Positions 44,345 to 56,482 are shown, counted from the first letter of the stretch. The stretch: 64,000 nt of DNA from Sphingomonas aquatilis (GCF_014196115.1 NZ_JACIDB010000001.1:806001-870000); one strand, 5' to 3'. Notes: a model not told the origin generated them from the letters alone. A program made the numbers and translations.

Positions 44345-44578
44345 GCGTGCGATTCTACTATGCCCGACGAGGGGCGTTTAGGCAATGCGCCGATGCCGGA
44401 GGCGCGCGGAAGTGGACGAAGTGGACGGTATGTAACGTTCGGAATGCGGCCCTGTGCGAGCGGGCCGCGGGAATGGCCGTTCGCGCCCCGGGGGCGCGGG
44501 TCGGGTGGACGATGGCAAAGAGCGAGGTGCTCTATGCACGGTTTGTTCCGTGTAGGACAGGGGCGATCGTCCTCTCTC
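44345..44578. other. Intergenic stretch upstream of dnaG
   Basis: No convincing gene is seen here. It must hold the dnaG promoter, but no clear -35/-10 pair stands out. The rest of the gap to the next gene is taken by the palindromic repeat at 44579. Confidence 0.4.
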
Positions 44579-44665
44579 CGTCACCCCGGACTTGATCCGG
44601 GGTCCCGCTTGCAGTCGCAGAAGAAGAAGAAGAAGCGGGATCCCGGCTCAAGGCCGGGATGACGG
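44579..44665. repeat. Bipartite palindromic repeat (family A) with GAA microsatellite
   Basis: Left hairpin CCCCGGACTTGATCCGGGG and right hairpin CCCGGCTCAAGGCCGGG are bounded by CGTCA and TGACGG. The centre carries five AAG/GAA units (about 44619-44635). The same layout recurs at 59952-60043, which has a shorter GAA run. Confidence 0.8.
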
Positions 44666-44707
44666 AGGAGGGGCGGAGTGGGTGGGGCGGTCGTTGCGCG
44701 CCTTCGC

Positions 44708-45160
44708 TTACGACAGCGCGGCCTTCACCAGGCCGCTGGCCTTGCTCATGTCGAGGTTCGCGGCGTGGCGGGCCTTTAGTTCGGCCATGACGCGGCCCAT
44801 GTCCTTCATGCCGGTGGCGCCCAGTTCCGCCTTGATCGCCTCGATCGCCGCGGTCGTTTCGGCGTCGCTCATCTGGGCGGGGAGGAAGCGCTCGATCACC
44901 GCGACCTCGGCCTTTTCGGCGTCGGCGAGTTCCTGGCGGCCGCCGCTTTCGTACATCTGGATCGATTCGCGGCGCTGCTTGACCATCTTCTGCAACACCT
45001 CGACCACCACGGCATCGTCGTCGGTGGGGGCGGTGCCGGTGCGCAGTTCGATGTCGCGGTTCTTGATCGCGGCCTGGATCAGGCCGATCGCGGCGCGCGC
45101 TTCCTTGTCGCCGGCCTTCATGGCGGTGACCTGGGCGGCCTTGATGTCGTCGCGAATCAT
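44708..45160 (-). CDS. GatB/YqeY-domain protein
   Basis: A 150-residue helical protein with YqeY wording: MIRDDIKAAQVTAMKAGDKEARAAIGLIQAAIKN, VLQKMVKQRRESIQMYESGGRQELADAE, LPAQMSDAE and GATGMKDMGRVMAELKAR. The domain is the tRNA-binding tail of the GatB amidotransferase subunit; the stand-alone protein is thought to help deliver or sense mischarged tRNA, but its role is not settled. It lies upstream of dnaG and rpoD on the same strand, as often seen in alphaproteobacteria, and is divergent from carA. Confidence 0.9.
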   Translation of the reverse strand: MIRDDIKAAQVTAMKAGDKEARAAIGLIQAAIKNRDIELRTGTAPTDDDAVVVEVLQKMVKQRRESIQMYESGGRQELADAEKAEVAVIERFLPAQMSDAETTAAIEAIKAELGATGMKDMGRVMAELKARHAANLDMSKASGLVKAALS

Positions 45161-45302
45161 GGAAGAAAGCCTCGAATACGGGAAAGCCGGGGACCCTAGC
45201 GGAAAGCGGCGGCCCCGTGAACCGGTTGACCTAGGCCAAGCTGGGGGGTAGCGGGCGCCACTTAGCGACATAGACGAAACCTTCAGGAGTGCCCGCCAAG
45301 CC

Positions 45303-46565
45303 ATGGCCGAGCCTAAGCCCATTGCCATGCCCGCAAAGCCCGATGGGGCCACGGGCGTTCTGGTTCTTGCGAACGGCGAGGTGGCCTGGGGCCGCGGTTT
45401 CGGCGCGGAAGGCGCGGCGGTGGGCGAGGTGTGTTTCCACACCGCGATGACCGGCTATCAGGAGATCATGACCGACCCGTCGTTCGCGGGCCAGATCATC
45501 ACCTTCACCTTCCCGCACATCGGCAACGTCGGCGCCAACCCCGACGATATCGAGGCGGATGCGCCGCATGCGCTGGGCATGATCGTGCGGCAGGACGTGA
45601 CCGAGCCGTCGAACTTTCGCGCGGTCGAGCGGCTGGACGGCTGGATGAAGCGGCATGCGCGCATCGGCCTGTCGGGCATCGACACGCGCGCGCTGACCCG
45701 CCGCATCCGCGCGGGCGGTGCGCCGAATGGCGTGGTCGCGCATTCGGCGAGCGGCGAGTTCGACCTTGATGCGCTGCTGGAGATGGCGCGCGCCTGGCCG
45801 GGGCTGGAGGGCATGGACCTCGCCAAGACGGTGTCGACCGAGACGCATTACGCTTGGGGCGAGGCGCGCGAGGGCGACGTGTGGCGGCTGGGCTTCGGCT
45901 ATGGTGGCGATGGGGCTTCGACAGGCTCAGCCCGAACGGCAGGAGAGGGCGCGACATCCACGACCGTTCGCCCTGAGCCTGTCGAAGGGCAAGTGGCGAA
46001 GGACCGCCCGCACGTCGTCGCGATCGATTATGGCAGCAAGCACAACATCTTCCGCAATCTGGTGAAGGCGGGCGCGAAGGTGACGGTGCTGCCGGCGCAG
46101 GCGACGTTCGACGACGTGATGGCACAGAACCCGGACGGCATCTTCCTGTCCAACGGCCCCGGCGATCCCGCCGCGACCGGCGACTATGCGGTGCCGGTGA
46201 TCCGGCAGCTGCTCGATACGGGCAAGCCGCTGTTCGGCATCTGCCTCGGCCACCAGCTGCTCGGGTTGGCGGTGGGCGCGCGGACGACGAAGATGTTCCA
46301 GGGCCACCGCGGCGCCAACCATCCGGTCAAGCGCCTGTCCGACGGCGCGGTCGAGATCACCAGCATGAACCACGGCTTCGCGGTGGAACGGGAGTCGCTG
46401 CCCGCCAACGTGCGCGAGACGCATGTGTCGCTGTTCGACGGGAGCAACGCGGGGCTGGAACTGACGGATCGTCCGGCGTTCAGCGTGCAGTATCACCCGG
46501 AAGCAAGCCCGGGGCCGCAGGATAGCCTGTATCTGTTTGAGCGGTTCGTCGGATCGCTGCGGTGA
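45303..46565 (+). CDS. carA: Carbamoyl-phosphate synthase small subunit, with repeat-encoded insertion
   Basis: A 420-residue glutaminase subunit. The N-terminal domain has FHTAMTGYQEIMTDPSFAGQ and the class I amidotransferase domain has LFGICLGHQLLGLA (nucleophile Cys) and VQYHPEASPGP (His-Glu). It supplies ammonia from glutamine to CarB for arginine and pyrimidine synthesis. Usual length is about 380-400 residues. The excess is a low-complexity insert at about residues 203-230 (ASTGSART...TTVRPEPVEG) between the two domains, encoded by a palindromic repeat at 45914-45990. The frame and all catalytic residues are kept, so the enzyme should work. It overlaps a small ORF by four bases (GTGA). 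Confidence 0.95.
   Translation: MAEPKPIAMPAKPDGATGVLVLANGEVAWGRGFGAEGAAVGEVCFHTAMTGYQEIMTDPSFAGQIITFTFPHIGNVGANPDDIEADAPHALGMIVRQDVTEPSNFRAVERLDGWMKRHARIGLSGIDTRALTRRIRAGGAPNGVVAHSASGEFDLDALLEMARAWPGLEGMDLAKTVSTETHYAWGEAREGDVWRLGFGYGGDGASTGSARTAGEGATSTTVRPEPVEGQVAKDRPHVVAIDYGSKHNIFRNLVKAGAKVTVLPAQATFDDVMAQNPDGIFLSNGPGDPAATGDYAVPVIRQLLDTGKPLFGICLGHQLLGLAVGARTTKMFQGHRGANHPVKRLSDGAVEITSMNHGFAVERESLPANVRETHVSLFDGSNAGLELTDRPAFSVQYHPEASPGPQDSLYLFERFVGSLR
45914..45990. repeat. REP-like palindrome inside carA (translated)
   Basis: The left arm (45914-45939) and right arm (45964-45990) are inverted copies of a 26-base unit with few mismatches, around a 24-base centre. The right arm equals, on the opposite strand, 27 bases of the intergenic repeat at 40386-40412. 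The element is read through in frame and encodes part of CarA between its two domains. Confidence 0.85.
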
Positions 46566-46809
46566 TATATTCAGCGCTCTTGCTACTCACCGCCGTCTCC
46601 GGCGAGCAGCAAGTGCTGGACCGTATTTCGACTGATTGCGGTCTCTCCGCGGGCGACATCATGCTGCAGCATGGGCGATTAGTTCGCGTCCGTCCAAAGG
46701 GGACGCCGTCTTATGCCGCACTGAAATGCGCCTTCGCGAAGCTGAAACAGCGCAACTTCACATATCCTATCGGCTTCATTTCCGAGCCGCCTGTTGGACG
46801 TAAGAAATA

Positions 46810-46810
<1 letters not shown>
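46562..46810 (+). CDS. Small hypothetical protein between carA and carB
   Basis: An 82-codon frame starting at GTG 46562 inside the carA stop (GTGA) and ending in TAATG, whose last base begins carB. The product starts with a hydrophobic stretch ([17 protein letters not shown]) that may be a short signal or anchor, then a soluble part with two Cys ([10 protein letters not shown] and [14 protein letters not shown]) and a basic tail. Codon use is much less GC-biased at third positions than in carA and carB, suggesting an unusual origin or low expression. No family is recognised. Tight overlap on both sides supports real translation; it could also be a translational bridge with little function of its own. 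Confidence 0.6.
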
Positions 46811-50133
<3,323 letters not shown>

Positions 50134-50159
50134 TCCCGACATAATGACGTGATGTGCGG

Positions 50160-50184
50160 GGGCGGGCCGAAAAACGGCCCGCCC
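50160..50184. terminator. Hairpin between carB and greA
   Basis: A perfect 10-base-pair GC-only stem (GGGCGGGCCG/CGGCCCGCCC) closes a loop of five A, 26 bases after the carB stop. No T run follows on the plus strand, so it may act with other factors. Confidence 0.6.
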
Positions 50185-50213
50185 GCGGGGATGAAGCAAT
50201 TGGGGACTGACAC

Positions 50214-50690
50214 ATGGCGACCGTCGAAAAGATGCCGATGCTCCAGGAGGGCTATGAGAAGCTCACCGCGGATCTGAAGCGTCTGAAAGCCGAACGCCCC
50301 CTGATCGTCGACGCGATCGAGGAAGCCCGCGCGCACGGCGACCTGTCGGAAAACGCCGAATATCACGCTGCCAAGGAGCAGCAGGGCCAGAATGAGGCGA
50401 CGATCGCCGATATCGAAAGCAAGCTGTCGCGCGCGCAGATCATCGATCCGCGTGAGCTGTCGGGCGACAAGGTGGTGTTCGGCGCAACCGTGACGTTGCT
50501 CGATGACGACGACAAGCCGGTGAAGTACCAGATCGTCGGTGAGACCGAGGCGAACGCCAAGACGGGCCGGATTTCGTACAATTCGCCGCTGGGCCGGGCG
50601 CTGATCGGCCGCAAGGTGGACGACGAGGTCGAGGTGTCGGTGCCGGCCGGCGACCGCTATTATGTGGTGTCGAAGGTCGAATTTATCTGA
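50214..50690 (+). CDS. greA: Transcription elongation factor GreA
   Basis: A 158-residue protein of exact GreA length. The N-terminal coiled coil carries the acidic tip ([32 protein letters not shown]), and the C-terminal FKBP-like domain has [22 protein letters not shown] and [22 protein letters not shown]. It enters the RNA polymerase secondary channel and triggers transcript cleavage to rescue backtracked complexes. It follows carB with an 80-base gap holding a hairpin, an arrangement common in alphaproteobacteria. Confidence 0.96.
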   Translation: MATVEKMPMLQEGYEKLTADLKRLKAERPLIVDAIEEARAHGDLSENAEYHAAKEQQGQNEATIADIESKLSRAQIIDPRELSGDKVVFGATVTLLDDDDKPVKYQIVGETEANAKTGRISYNSPLGRALIGRKVDDEVEVSVPAGDRYYVVSKVEFI

Positions 50691-50723
50691 TTCTGTGTGG
50701 AGGCGGCGGTGTTCTCCGCCACT

Positions 50724-50832
50724 CCGTCATCCCGGCGCAGGCCGGGATCCATGGACACGGCGCCATCTGCGTTGGAGCGTCACAGCAGCCGTTTCGCCTC
50801 CATGGATCCCGGCGTTCGCCGGGATGACGAGG
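50724..50832. repeat. Bipartite palindromic repeat (family B, first copy after greA)
   Basis: Left part 50724-50755 and right part 50800-50832 are inverted copies: each holds a CCCGG...CCGGG hairpin and a TCCATGGA-type inner edge. The 485-base gap 50691-51175 contains this element, another at 50945, and no gene. Confidence 0.8.
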
Positions 50833-50944
50833 TGGGCGGTGGTCCCGCTTTTAGTCAAAGCGCGGCTCGGCTTTTACGTCGCGGCTAGGTATCATGTCGC
50901 GGCTGGTTGTCGGCTGTTGGTCGCACGACGCGACCCCACCCACA

Positions 50945-51042
50945 CCGTCATTCCCGCGGAGGCGGGAATCCATATGCAGTGTGGTTTCGGCTCCATCGCT
51001 GCCATTAGCGTGTCTGGATTCCCGCCTTCGCGGGAATGACGG
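50945..51042. repeat. Bipartite palindromic repeat (family B, second copy after greA)
   Basis: Left part 50945-50972 and right part 51015-51042 carry small hairpins of the TTCCCGC...GCGGGAA type and invert around a 42-base centre. It shares the CCGTCAT ... ATGACGG boundaries with the copy at 50724. Confidence 0.8.
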
Positions 51043-51175
51043 GGGTGGGGAAGGTGGAGCGGCATAACCCACCGTGGGTGGTGCGGACGCTGTGGCGTTC
51101 CGCCCGTCTTAATCATGGTTTTCGCGGCCCCGGACGCGGTCCGGGGCGCAGTGGGGGCGGAGCGCCCCCGTCCGC

Positions 51176-51406
51176 TTACGCTTCCGGCGTCGTGACCAGG
51201 TCGGGTTCGAGCAGGCGGTGGAGGTGGACGACCACGAACTTCATCTCGGCATCGTCGACGGTGCGCTGGGCGTTGGCGCGCCAGGCCTTTTCGGCGCTCG
51301 CATAGTCGGGGAAGATGCCGACGACGTCGAGCTTCGACGGATCGGCCCAGTCGAGCGTGCGGGGATCGGTGACGCGGCCGCCGAAGACGAGGTGGAGCTT
51401 GCTCAT
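51176..51406 (-). CDS. DUF4170-family protein
   Basis: A 76-residue soluble protein. LHLVFGGRVTDPRTLDW, DVVGIFPDYASAEKAWRANAQRTVDDAEMKFVVVHLHRLLEPD matches my recollection of the alphaproteobacterial DUF4170 family. Its function is unknown. The ATG at 51406 is the only good start. It stands alone between repeats and is not obviously in an operon. Confidence 0.75.
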   Translation of the reverse strand: MSKLHLVFGGRVTDPRTLDWADPSKLDVVGIFPDYASAEKAWRANAQRTVDDAEMKFVVVHLHRLLEPDLVTTPEA

Positions 51407-51514
51407 GCGCTGAGATTCCTGGGGTGATGATTTTACCCCGCCGTCCCTAGCGTGTTGCGGCGCAATATTGAACCCCGGATGGCCTGCGGACAGCGGACCA
51501 TTGGGGACCGTTTT

Positions 51515-51592
51515 GTCATTGCGCGCGAAGCGCGGTAATCCAGGGTGTCGTGATCCGGCTCTGGATGGCTTCGCTCCGCTCGCAATGACGGG
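51515..51592. repeat. Bipartite palindromic repeat (family C)
   Basis: Left GTCATTGCGCGCGAAGCGCG and right CGCTCCGCTCGCAATGAC ends are inverted around a short centre with TCCAGGG and CTGGA. It differs in sequence from families A and B but keeps the GTCAT...ATGAC boundaries. It lies in the 193-base gap between the DUF4170 gene and a stress-type gene. Confidence 0.75.
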
Positions 51593-51599
51593 ATTGGGC

Positions 51600-52025
51600 T
51601 TAGTCCTTGGCGCGGGCCGACTGCGCCGCGGCGGAACCTGCGGTGGTCGCGGCCTTGGCGATGCCCTGGAACAGCGACTTCACCTGATCCTTGGCGGCGT
51701 CCTTCGACAGGCCGGCATTCTGGAGTTCGGTGGCGCCGGCTTCGCGGGCGGCGGCGACGGCGCTGCGGGCGCGCTCGCCGAGCGACCGGCCGAGCGGGGC
51801 GAGCAGCTGCTTTTCCTTTGCAGAGCGCGGGATCAGCGCACCGGCGAGCGCGCCGATCGCGATGCCGCCGGCGACGATGGCAAGCGGATTGGCCTCGATC
51901 GCGTCGGCGGTGCGGCGCGCGGCGTCGCTGGCGGCGTGCTTGGCATCGTCGAGCCGGTCATGCACTTCGGCCTTGATGTCGGCGGTGGCGTCGGCGACGC
52001 GATCCTGGGTCTGGGTGTCGGTCAT
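51600..52025 (-). CDS. Hypothetical Ala-rich protein with one membrane segment
   Basis: A 141-residue protein. The amphipathic N-terminal half (AEVHDRLDDAKHAASDAARRTADAIEANP) is followed by a Gly-rich membrane segment (LAIVAGGIAIGALAGALIP), then an Ala-rich helical tail. The layout recalls YqjD/ElaB/DUF883-type inner membrane proteins, although the anchor is central here. It is the last of four minus-strand genes of similar style (53229 to 51600), 37 bases after the previous one. No enzymatic motif is seen. Confidence 0.65.
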   Translation of the reverse strand: MTDTQTQDRVADATADIKAEVHDRLDDAKHAASDAARRTADAIEANPLAIVAGGIAIGALAGALIPRSAKEKQLLAPLGRSLGERARSAVAAAREAGATELQNAGLSKDAAKDQVKSLFQGIAKAATTAGSAAAQSARAKD

Positions 52026-52062
52026 GGGTCTATCCTTTGCGTGGATGCGCGGGGAACGCGGA

Positions 52063-52392
52063 TCAGTCCTTGGGGCCGAGGCCGGGTTCGTGATTGCGTT
52101 TGAAGCGATGCGGCTTGTCCTTCTTGCGGAACAGGCCGGCGAGGCGGTGGCGGGCGAGGAACAGGCCGGCGACGGCCGTGACCCCGGCGACCGCGCCGGG
52201 ATTGCGCACCGCCGTGTCGAGGCTGGCCTGGGCCGCGGCCTGCCCCTTGTCGGCGACGTCGCGCGCCGCCTGCTTGGCGAGATCGCGCGGGTTGAGGCGG
52301 ACCTGCAGCTTGCGCAACGTGCCCGACAGGCGCTCGCGCGCCGCGGCGGCTTCCGCTTCGGCGTCCATCAGGCGGGTTGCGGGATCGGTCAC
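52063..52392 (-). CDS. DUF3618-like small membrane-associated protein
   Basis: A 109-residue protein starting at GTG 52392, overlapping the stop of the holin-like gene (GTGA). The N-terminal heptad-like helix (RLMDAEAEAAAARERLSGTLRKLQVRLNPRDLAKQAARD) resembles DUF3618 proteins. A weak hydrophobic segment follows (PGAVAGVTAVAGLFLARHRLAGLF), then a basic tail. Function unknown; its coupling to a YqjE-like membrane protein suggests a shared role at the inner membrane. Confidence 0.65.
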   Translation of the reverse strand: MTDPATRLMDAEAEAAAARERLSGTLRKLQVRLNPRDLAKQAARDVADKGQAAAQASLDTAVRNPGAVAGVTAVAGLFLARHRLAGLFRKKDKPHRFKRNHEPGLGPKD

Positions 52393-52760
52393 AGCTGCTT
52401 CTCCGTGGCAGGGGCGAGGCGACTCTTGCCGATGAGGGCGAGGCTGGCGGCGATCGCGAGCACCGCGATCACGACGGCGAGCGTCGCGAGGCCAGGGCCG
52501 AACAGCGTCGCGAGCGTCAGGACCGCACCGACCAGCGCCGTGATCAACGCAGCGAGCGCCAGCACCCCGGCGACGACGAAGAACACGATCGCACTGCGAT
52601 AGGCGCTGACGCGTTCGCCGATCCGCGCCTTCACCACCGCCACTTCGGCGCTGGCGAGACCGCGGGCGTCCTCGACGAGCTGGCTGACGAGGTCGGTGAT
52701 CCCTTCCTCGCCAGCGCCTAAAGTTTCGCCCGCGGTTTCGATTGTCGGCAAGACCGCCAC
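52389..52760 (-). CDS. YqjE-like phage-holin-superfamily membrane protein
   Basis: A 123-residue protein. An N-terminal cytoplasmic helix (ITDLVSQLVEDARGLASAEVAVVKARIGERVSAYR) precedes two membrane helices (IVFFVVAGVLALAALITALVGAVLTL and LATLAVVIAVLAIAASLALIG), the layout of the Act_Holin_E/YqjE family. The start is taken as GTG 52760, since a longer frame would run deep into the upstream gene; the ribosome site AAGGGG is somewhat close. Such proteins are not true holins in most genomes and are linked to envelope stress. Confidence 0.7.
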   Translation of the reverse strand: MAVLPTIETAGETLGAGEEGITDLVSQLVEDARGLASAEVAVVKARIGERVSAYRSAIVFFVVAGVLALAALITALVGAVLTLATLFGPGLATLAVVIAVLAIAASLALIGKSRLAPATEKQL

Positions 52761-52767
52761 GAGCCCC

Positions 52768-53229
52768 TTACGCCTTGTCGTCGAGGCCGGACTGGACGAC
52801 CCGGGCGAGCGCGAAGCCCAGCGCCGCGGCGACGCCGATCGCGACGCCCGGGCTCTTGCGGACGAAGGCGCGCGCGTCGTCGAGCAGCTCGTCGACGTTC
52901 TTGTCGCGGATCTGGCCGGAGAAGTTGGAGACGACGCCGGCTGCCGAGCGGGCGTAGTCGCCATATTGCGCGCCGAGCTTGTCGTCGACCTGGCCGGCAG
53001 CGTCCTGGATCATCTGCGACAGCTGGTCGAGGCCGCCGATCGCGCGCTCCTTGCCGGTGTCGGCCAGCGTGCGGATCTTGTCGGTCGCCTGCGCGCCGTA
53101 TTTCGCCGAATAGTCCTTGGCGGTCTGCTTCGCCTGTTCGACGCGGCTGGTCGCGCCATCGGCATCGCTACTGGCGGTGGAGGAGAGGGTGTCTCCGTCA
53201 AGGACGGGGTTCAGATCGGTATCGGACAT
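52768..53229 (-). CDS. YqjD/ElaB-like (DUF883-type) membrane-anchored protein
   Basis: A 153-residue protein. It has a low-complexity acidic N-terminus, a long helical middle (RVEQAKQTAKDYSAKYGAQATDKIRTLADTGKERAIGG) and a C-terminal Gly-rich anchor (FVRKSPGVAIGVAAALGFALARVV). E. coli YqjD and ElaB have the same plan and bind ribosomes at the inner membrane in stationary phase; whether this one does is unknown. It heads a four-gene minus-strand cluster and is divergent from eno. Confidence 0.68.
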   Translation of the reverse strand: MSDTDLNPVLDGDTLSSTASSDADGATSRVEQAKQTAKDYSAKYGAQATDKIRTLADTGKERAIGGLDQLSQMIQDAAGQVDDKLGAQYGDYARSAAGVVSNFSGQIRDKNVDELLDDARAFVRKSPGVAIGVAAALGFALARVVQSGLDDKA

Positions 53230-53361
53230 GGTGGCCCTTTCGTGACAGTCTCGTATCGAAGCCTCTAACCCCGGCCGACGACGGCCGGTTCCCTTGCGGC
53301 AGGCAATTGCCGCCCGCGCGGCGAGCGGGTAGAGGCCGCGGCATCTGAGCCCCAGAGGTAG

Positions 53362-54651
<1,290 letters not shown>

Positions 54652-54683
54652 TCCCGAACGGGATGCAAGCGAGGATGTAAACC

Positions 54684-55040
54684 ATGGCGCGGGCGGTAAC
54701 GGCACGGAAAGGCACGAACGGAGGGCGGTCGAACCCATCGACCGCGTTCCGCAAGGTCATGCGTCGTGCCGCGCTGCCCGCGCTGGGCTTTACGATCATG
54801 GCGTTTTTCGGCGCCTATGCCGTGCTGGGGCCGAACGGCATCCTGGCCTATGGCGATTACAAGAAGCAGCTGGCGCGGCGGGAGGTGCAATATGCCTCGC
54901 TCGACCAGAAGCGGACGGTCCTGCAGAATCGCGTCGCTCTGCTGGATCCCGACCACGCCAATCCGGATATGGTCGATGAAATGGTGCGCAAGGAACTGAA
55001 CGTGGCGCATCCGGATGAGGTCATCGTTCCGCTGAAGTAG
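54684..55040 (+). CDS. FtsB/DivIC septum formation initiator family protein
   Basis: A 118-residue bitopic membrane protein. A basic cytoplasmic N-terminus of about 30 residues precedes one membrane helix (ALPALGFTIMAFFGAYAVLG) and a periplasmic coiled coil (YKKQLARREVQYASLDQKRTVLQNRVALL), then VDEMVRKELNVAHPDEVIVPL. The family forms the FtsQBL complex that activates septal cell-wall synthesis. The position right after eno supports assignment to FtsB. Confidence 0.88.
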   Translation: MARAVTARKGTNGGRSNPSTAFRKVMRRAALPALGFTIMAFFGAYAVLGPNGILAYGDYKKQLARREVQYASLDQKRTVLQNRVALLDPDHANPDMVDEMVRKELNVAHPDEVIVPLK

Positions 55041-55121
55041 GGGCGGTCGGCGCGTTGGGTGCGTTTCGGGGTTATGCAGTGAGCGCTTAGCTTTCGTCGT
55101 TGATTTCGTACGCCTCACGCG

Positions 55122-55235
55122 CTCCGTCACCCCGGACTTGTTCCGGGGTCCACTCTGCGGCGAGGGGGGTGGTTCGAGCCTCTTGCCATCCCCCTGCGGC
55201 CCGGTGGATGCCGGACCAAGTCCGGCATGACGGAG
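55122..55235. repeat. Bipartite palindromic repeat (family D, copy 1)
   Basis: The left hairpin CCCCGGACTTGTTCCGGGG with the following TCCACTCTGCGGCGAGGGG is mirrored on the right by CCCCTGCGGCCCGGTGGA and the hairpin GCCGGACCAAGTCCGGC. Related copies lie at 58164 and 62011. It lies in the gap after ftsB, which otherwise holds nothing I can identify. Confidence 0.8.
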
Positions 55236-55309
55236 TGGGGTGTGCGAGGGGCGGGCCTCTACCAAGGTCGCGTCTGCGCCGAAGGCGCGGCCAGATCCCT
55301 CCGCCGCCG

Positions 55310-55693
55310 TCATTCCTGGGAGTGTGGCGGTCCGAGGTCGGTGTCGCCGCCTTTGTCGCGTCCTTCGCCGCCGGTCTGTGGGTAACCGTCGCCGGCCGCC
55401 GCATCGCTGCTGAAGTCTTCGCCGGGGTTGCCGCCGCCGGCGCCGCTGCCGCTGCCATGGACCGCGCCGGTCTGAGGGTCGAACGAGGCGCGCAGGCCGT
55501 TTTCGGGCGGCAGGTTCGGGTCTTGCGGCGGATGCGGATCGCCGGGGCGGGCGGCGACGGTGCCGCTGGGGGTCTGGCGACCGAGGTCGGATTCGCGGTC
55601 GCGGTGATAGTCCAGGCCGTAGCGGCCGGCATCGCGATCGAAGGGATTGCCGGTCGTGTCGCGGTCGGGATCGACCTTGCTGGTGTCGGGCAT
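55310..55693 (-). CDS. Hypothetical disordered Pro/Gly/Asp-rich protein
   Basis: A 127-residue hydrophilic protein with no membrane segment. An N-terminal block rich in Asp and Arg (KVDPDRDTTGNPFDRDAGRY) leads to a Pro-rich stretch (RPGDPHPPQDPNLPPENGLR) and a Gly-rich tail (GSGSGAGGGNPG). It looks intrinsically disordered. The ATG at 55693 follows AGGAGG with good spacing, which argues that it is a real gene; the longer frame lacks such a site. No family is recognised. Confidence 0.55.
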   Translation of the reverse strand: MPDTSKVDPDRDTTGNPFDRDAGRYGLDYHRDRESDLGRQTPSGTVAARPGDPHPPQDPNLPPENGLRASFDPQTGAVHGSGSGAGGGNPGEDFSSDAAAGDGYPQTGGEGRDKGGDTDLGPPHSQE

Positions 55694-55822
55694 CGGTGCC
55701 TCCTGTCGTGGGATGACAGGTAACGCGTTGGGATCGCGGGCGTATCCCATCGCACATCAGGGGCGGGGCTAGGGGTGAAAATCGGCGCGATCCCCAGGGT
55801 CGGCCAGGGCACCATTCTTTTA

Positions 55823-55883
55823 ATACCGACCGGTACGAAAGCCGTTGACGGCGCCGTGATCCGCTTTTATACCGCTTGGTATA
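55823..55883. promoter_or_regulatory. Two tandem TetR-type operator-like palindromes
   Basis: Site 1 (55824-55835) reads TACC-GACC-GGTA and site 2 (55868-55883) reads TATACC-GCTT-GGTATA; both are ATACC/GGTAT-type arms around four bases, with centres 46 bases apart. They lie in the 340-base gap 55694-56033, upstream of the small gene at 56034. No TetR gene is nearby. Confidence 0.5.
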
Positions 55884-56033
55884 GAAGATGACGAGGCATT
55901 CATGTTGCGAGGGACCGCAGCGCCGGATGAAGAGCCTTCGCCATCTCGATCGAACGACACTGACGATGCAGCGCGCACCGTGCCCTTTGGCGCGGACGGG
56001 AGGCCTGCGGCTCGGGTAAAAGGGAGTGACACC

Positions 56034-56456
56034 ATGGCTTTTCTCGCTTTCGCCGAACCGGGCAATGCCGGCTATGCCCGCGTGAGCGCGCAGGGGCTGG
56101 CCGCGGACGCCACACGGGTGACGGCGCCGACCGAGGACCGCCCGGTGCTGAGCGAGCTGGAGCGGTCGGTGATCGGCCTTGCGCGCGGTGACGGCCTGTC
56201 GACGCTGCGGCCGCCGGGGCGGCTGTCGCGCGGGCTGGAGCTGGTGTTCGGCGTGCGGATCAGCCCGATGCTGGCCGATCCCAAGCTGGAGGCGCTGCGT
56301 CGGGTCGCGGTGCTGAGCTGGAAGCGCGGCTATGCGATTGCCTCCGCCGAGGTGAAGGCCTTTCTGGCGGCCGGTTATTCGCCAGCGCATTACGAGCTGG
56401 TCGTGGATACGATCGCGGCGGCGCGGCAGGCCGAAAGCCGGCGCGGACGGCGCTGA
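56034..56456 (+). CDS. Hypothetical protein (140 residues)
   Basis: A 140-residue soluble protein starting at ATG 56034 after AGGGAG. An Ala-rich N-terminal part (AFAEPGNAGYARVSAQGLAADATRVTAPTEDRPVL) leads to a helical domain (SELERSVIGLARGDGLSTL, LADPKLEALRRVAVLSWKRGYAIASAEVKAFLAAGYSPAHYELVVDTI) that could pack as a small helical bundle. A longer start at 55902 is open but would sit right after the operator-like palindromes and adds disordered residues. No family recognised. Its promoter region has two TetR-like palindromes, so it may be induced by a small ligand. Confidence 0.6.
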   Translation: MAFLAFAEPGNAGYARVSAQGLAADATRVTAPTEDRPVLSELERSVIGLARGDGLSTLRPPGRLSRGLELVFGVRISPMLADPKLEALRRVAVLSWKRGYAIASAEVKAFLAAGYSPAHYELVVDTIAAARQAESRRGRR

Positions 56457-56463
56457 ACCTCCT

Positions 56464-56482
56464 TTTGTCTAACAAATTGACG
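56464..56482 (+). promoter_or_regulatory. Candidate operator/-35 region of the GH51 gene
   Basis: TTTGT-CTA-ACAAA (56464-56476) is a perfect odd palindrome of the kind bound by GntR-family regulators, and it abuts TTGACG, a good -35 element (56477-56482). It lies about 60-80 bases before the GH51 start. No -10 element is convincing and no GntR gene is in the window. Confidence 0.35.

Noticed and set aside
44619..44635. GAA/AAG trinucleotide run as a possible phase-variable microsatellite
   Set aside because: It lies inside a palindromic repeat in a gene gap, and the related copy at 59952-60043 has a similar run, so it is part of the element and not in a promoter or coding frame.
50691..51175. 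Possible CRISPR array because of repeated palindromes
   Set aside because: There are only two differing bipartite elements, with no regular repeat-spacer spacing and no cas genes.
52389..52760. Prophage remnant because of a holin-superfamily protein
   Set aside because: The protein is of the YqjE type, common in bacterial chromosomes; no other phage genes, att repeats or integrase are near.
54652..55309. tRNA or small RNA gene in the gap after eno and ftsB
   Set aside because: No cloverleaf or conserved RNA pattern could be folded by eye; the symmetry there is explained by the palindromic repeat at 55122-55235.
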